In this document: piece by piece, positions 62,776-64,000 of the stretch | Position numbering within the stretch: the stretch's first letter is position 1 | Layout: each line of letters starts with the position of its first letter | Source of the DNA: Chelativorans salis | Lineage (GTDB): Bacteria; Pseudomonadota; Alphaproteobacteria; Rhizobiales; Rhizobiaceae | Length of the DNA: 64,000 nt | Assembly (NCBI RefSeq): GCF_025336525.1 | Contig: NZ_JAOCZP010000003.1 | Span: 248,001 to 312,000, forward strand | Reading direction: 5' to 3' | Position numbers and translations under genes: made by a program | Notes under the pieces: model-generated | The model's database searches: none | What the model was told of the DNA's origin: nothing | What the model saw: the letters and a program-made list of their open reading frames with translations, nothing else

Positions 62776-64000
62776 GCGCCACCGTCTTCGCCAACGCCCG
62801 CATCGTCGACCCCTCGCGCGGGCTCGACGAGACCGGCACCGTCGTCGTCGAAGGCGGTGTCATCCGCGCTGCCGGTGCCGGGGCGTTGAACCAGGGCGCG
62901 CCCGAAGGCGCCAGGGCAGTCGACTGCGCCGGCAAGGCGATCCTTCCCGGCCTCATCGACGCACGCGTTTTCGTCGGCGAACCGGGAGCCGAGCACCGCG
63001 AGACCATCGCCTCGGCCAGCCAGGCGGCCGCTGCCGGCGGCGTCACTTCCTTCATCATGATGCCGGACACAGCTCCGGTCATCGACGACGTGGCACTGGT
63101 CGAATTCGTCCTGCGCACAGCGCGCGAGACGGCGCTGGTCAACGTCTTCCCCGCCGCCGCCATCACCAAGGGCCTTGCCGGCAGCGACCTGAGCGAATTC
63201 GGTCTTCTGCACGAGGCCGGCGCGGTTGCGCTCACCGAGGGGCGCCGGACGGTCGACAGCGCGCTCGTCATGCGCCGGGCTCTCACCTATGCGCGGGACA
63301 TGGGCATCGTCATCTCCCATTCCACGCAAGATCCCGGCCTCGCCTCCTCCGGCGTTATGAACGAGGGCCTTCTGGCAAGTTGGCTGGGCCTGCCAGGCAT
63401 CCCCCGCGAGGCCGAATCTATCCCGCTTACGCGCGACCTGATGCTGGCGGGCCTGACGGGTGGACGCTACCACGCGGCGGAGATCTCCACCGCCATGTCC
63501 GCCGCCGCCATCCGCCGCGCCAAGAACGACGGCCTATCCGTCACGGCAGGTATCAGCATCAACAACCTCTGTCTCAACGAGAACGACATCGGCGAATACC
63601 GCACCTTCTTCCGTCTCTCGCCGCCACTGCGCGGCGAGGACGACCGGCTGGCGATGGTCGAGGCGCTGAAGGAGGGAACCATAGACATCATCGTTTCCTC
63701 GCACGACCCGCAGGACGTCGATACCAAGCGCCTGCCCTTTGCCGAGGCCGAAGCCGGCGCCATCGGCCTGGAAACCCTCCTTGCGGCTGCCCTTCGGCCT
63801 TATCATTCAGGTGACGTGCCCCTCCTGCGCCTCGTCGAGGCGCTGTCGACGGCGCCGGCGCGGCTCTTTGGCCTGCCTGGCGGCACCTTAAAACCCGGCG
63901 CGCCGGCGGACCTCGTGCTGGTCGACCTGGACGCTCCGTGGCTGGTACGGGAGGCGGATATCCGCTCGCTCTCGAAAAACACCGCCTTCGAGGGTGCGCG
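62772..64000 (+). CDS. Dihydroorotase-like PyrC' (probably inactive), 3' end beyond window
   Basis: Amidohydrolase-fold protein, 409 codons visible. Where active dihydroorotase has DxHxHxREPG, this one reads [10 protein letters not shown] (from Asp63): both metal histidines and the substrate arginine are gone. The later ligands are changed too ([30 protein letters not shown] in place of the TDHAPH region). The fold and order are otherwise kept. Known PyrC' proteins of this kind support assembly of PyrB, and an active PyrC is encoded elsewhere. Coupled to pyrB by a 4-bp overlap. Confidence 0.9.
   Translation, partial: MSATVFANARIVDPSRGLDETGTVVVEGGVIRAAGAGALNQGAPEGARAVDCAGKAILPGLIDARVFVGEPGAEHRETIASASQAAAAGGVTSFIMMPDTAPVIDDVALVEFVLRTARETALVNVFPAAAITKGLAGSDLSEFGLLHEAGAVALTEGRRTVDSALVMRRALTYARDMGIVISHSTQDPGLASSGVMNEGLLASWLGLPGIPREAESIPLTRDLMLAGLTGGRYHAAEISTAMSAAAIRRAKNDGLSVTAGISINNLCLNENDIGEYRTFFRLSPPLRGEDDRLAMVEALKEGTIDIIVSSHDPQDVDTKRLPFAEAEAGAIGLETLLAAALRPYHSGDVPLLRLVEALSTAPARLFGLPGGTLKPGAPADLVLVDLDAPWLVREADIRSLSKNTAFEGA

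Overview
The window looks like a chromosomal segment of a GC-rich alphaproteobacterium of the order Hyphomicrobiales (Rhizobiales), most likely a Phyllobacteriaceae/Mesorhizobium-like organism. The grounds are rhizobial-type glpR-glpD-glpS-glpT genes, an EipB (DUF1849) protein, a ClpS-ClpA pair, a J-domain protein of Tim14/Pam18 type, GTTC-N7-GTTC LexA boxes, and several dispersed palindromic repeats of rhizobial style. No tRNA, rRNA, CRISPR array, transposase or prophage gene was seen, so this is mostly core genome. The genus is an inference.

Layout. 1-4.3 kb (minus): glycerol-3-phosphate regulator, dehydrogenase and the two ATPases of its ABC importer. 4.4-8.6 kb (minus): a four-gene Anbu operon (ATP-grasp ligase, alpha-E protein, transglutaminase-like protease, proteasome-like Anbu), interrupted by a 7-bp tandem repeat. 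8.8-13.3 kb (minus): tgt, queA, two cyclophilins, coaD and a LysE exporter. 13.5-19.8 kb: a 44-residue membrane peptide, gyrA, marC, small conserved proteins and ssb. 19.8-24.6 kb: a 1-kb spacer with two LexA boxes between divergent ssb and uvrA, then a DUF72 gene. 24.5-38.7 kb (minus): a long envelope and translation cluster read rpsB-tsf-pyrH-frr-uppS-cdsA-rseP-bamA-lpxD-fabZ-lpxA-lpxI-lpxB-glycosyltransferase. 38.7-39.75 kb: a gene-free stretch with three repeat families and a candidate structured RNA.

39.7-46 kb: eipB (minus), then a compact plus-strand run ridA, glycerophosphodiesterase, FemAB-like acetyltransferase, HIT protein and an O-antigen ligase-like membrane protein, converging on azlCD. 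46-53 kb: clpA/clpS, a DD-carboxypeptidase with SPOR domain, the TimB-like J protein with a VWA protein, DUF1489 and GFA proteins. 53-64 kb: sdaA, a 42-residue membrane peptide with its own terminator, a YdcF protein, gatC-GNAT-gatA, a UPF0173 hydrolase, ruvX, an AidB-type acyl-CoA dehydrogenase, and pyrB followed by a catalytically degenerate dihydroorotase that runs off the end.

How the genes work together: glp genes import and oxidise glycerol-3-phosphate, and the diesterase at 41 kb could feed it. The central cluster couples translation factors to undecaprenyl-phosphate, CDP-diacylglycerol, lipid A and outer-membrane protein assembly. The least understood unit is the Anbu operon. Other points for a second look are the loss of two zinc cysteines in Tgt, the lack of dxr in the cdsA-rseP interval, and the ~280-nt structured element near 39.3 kb.
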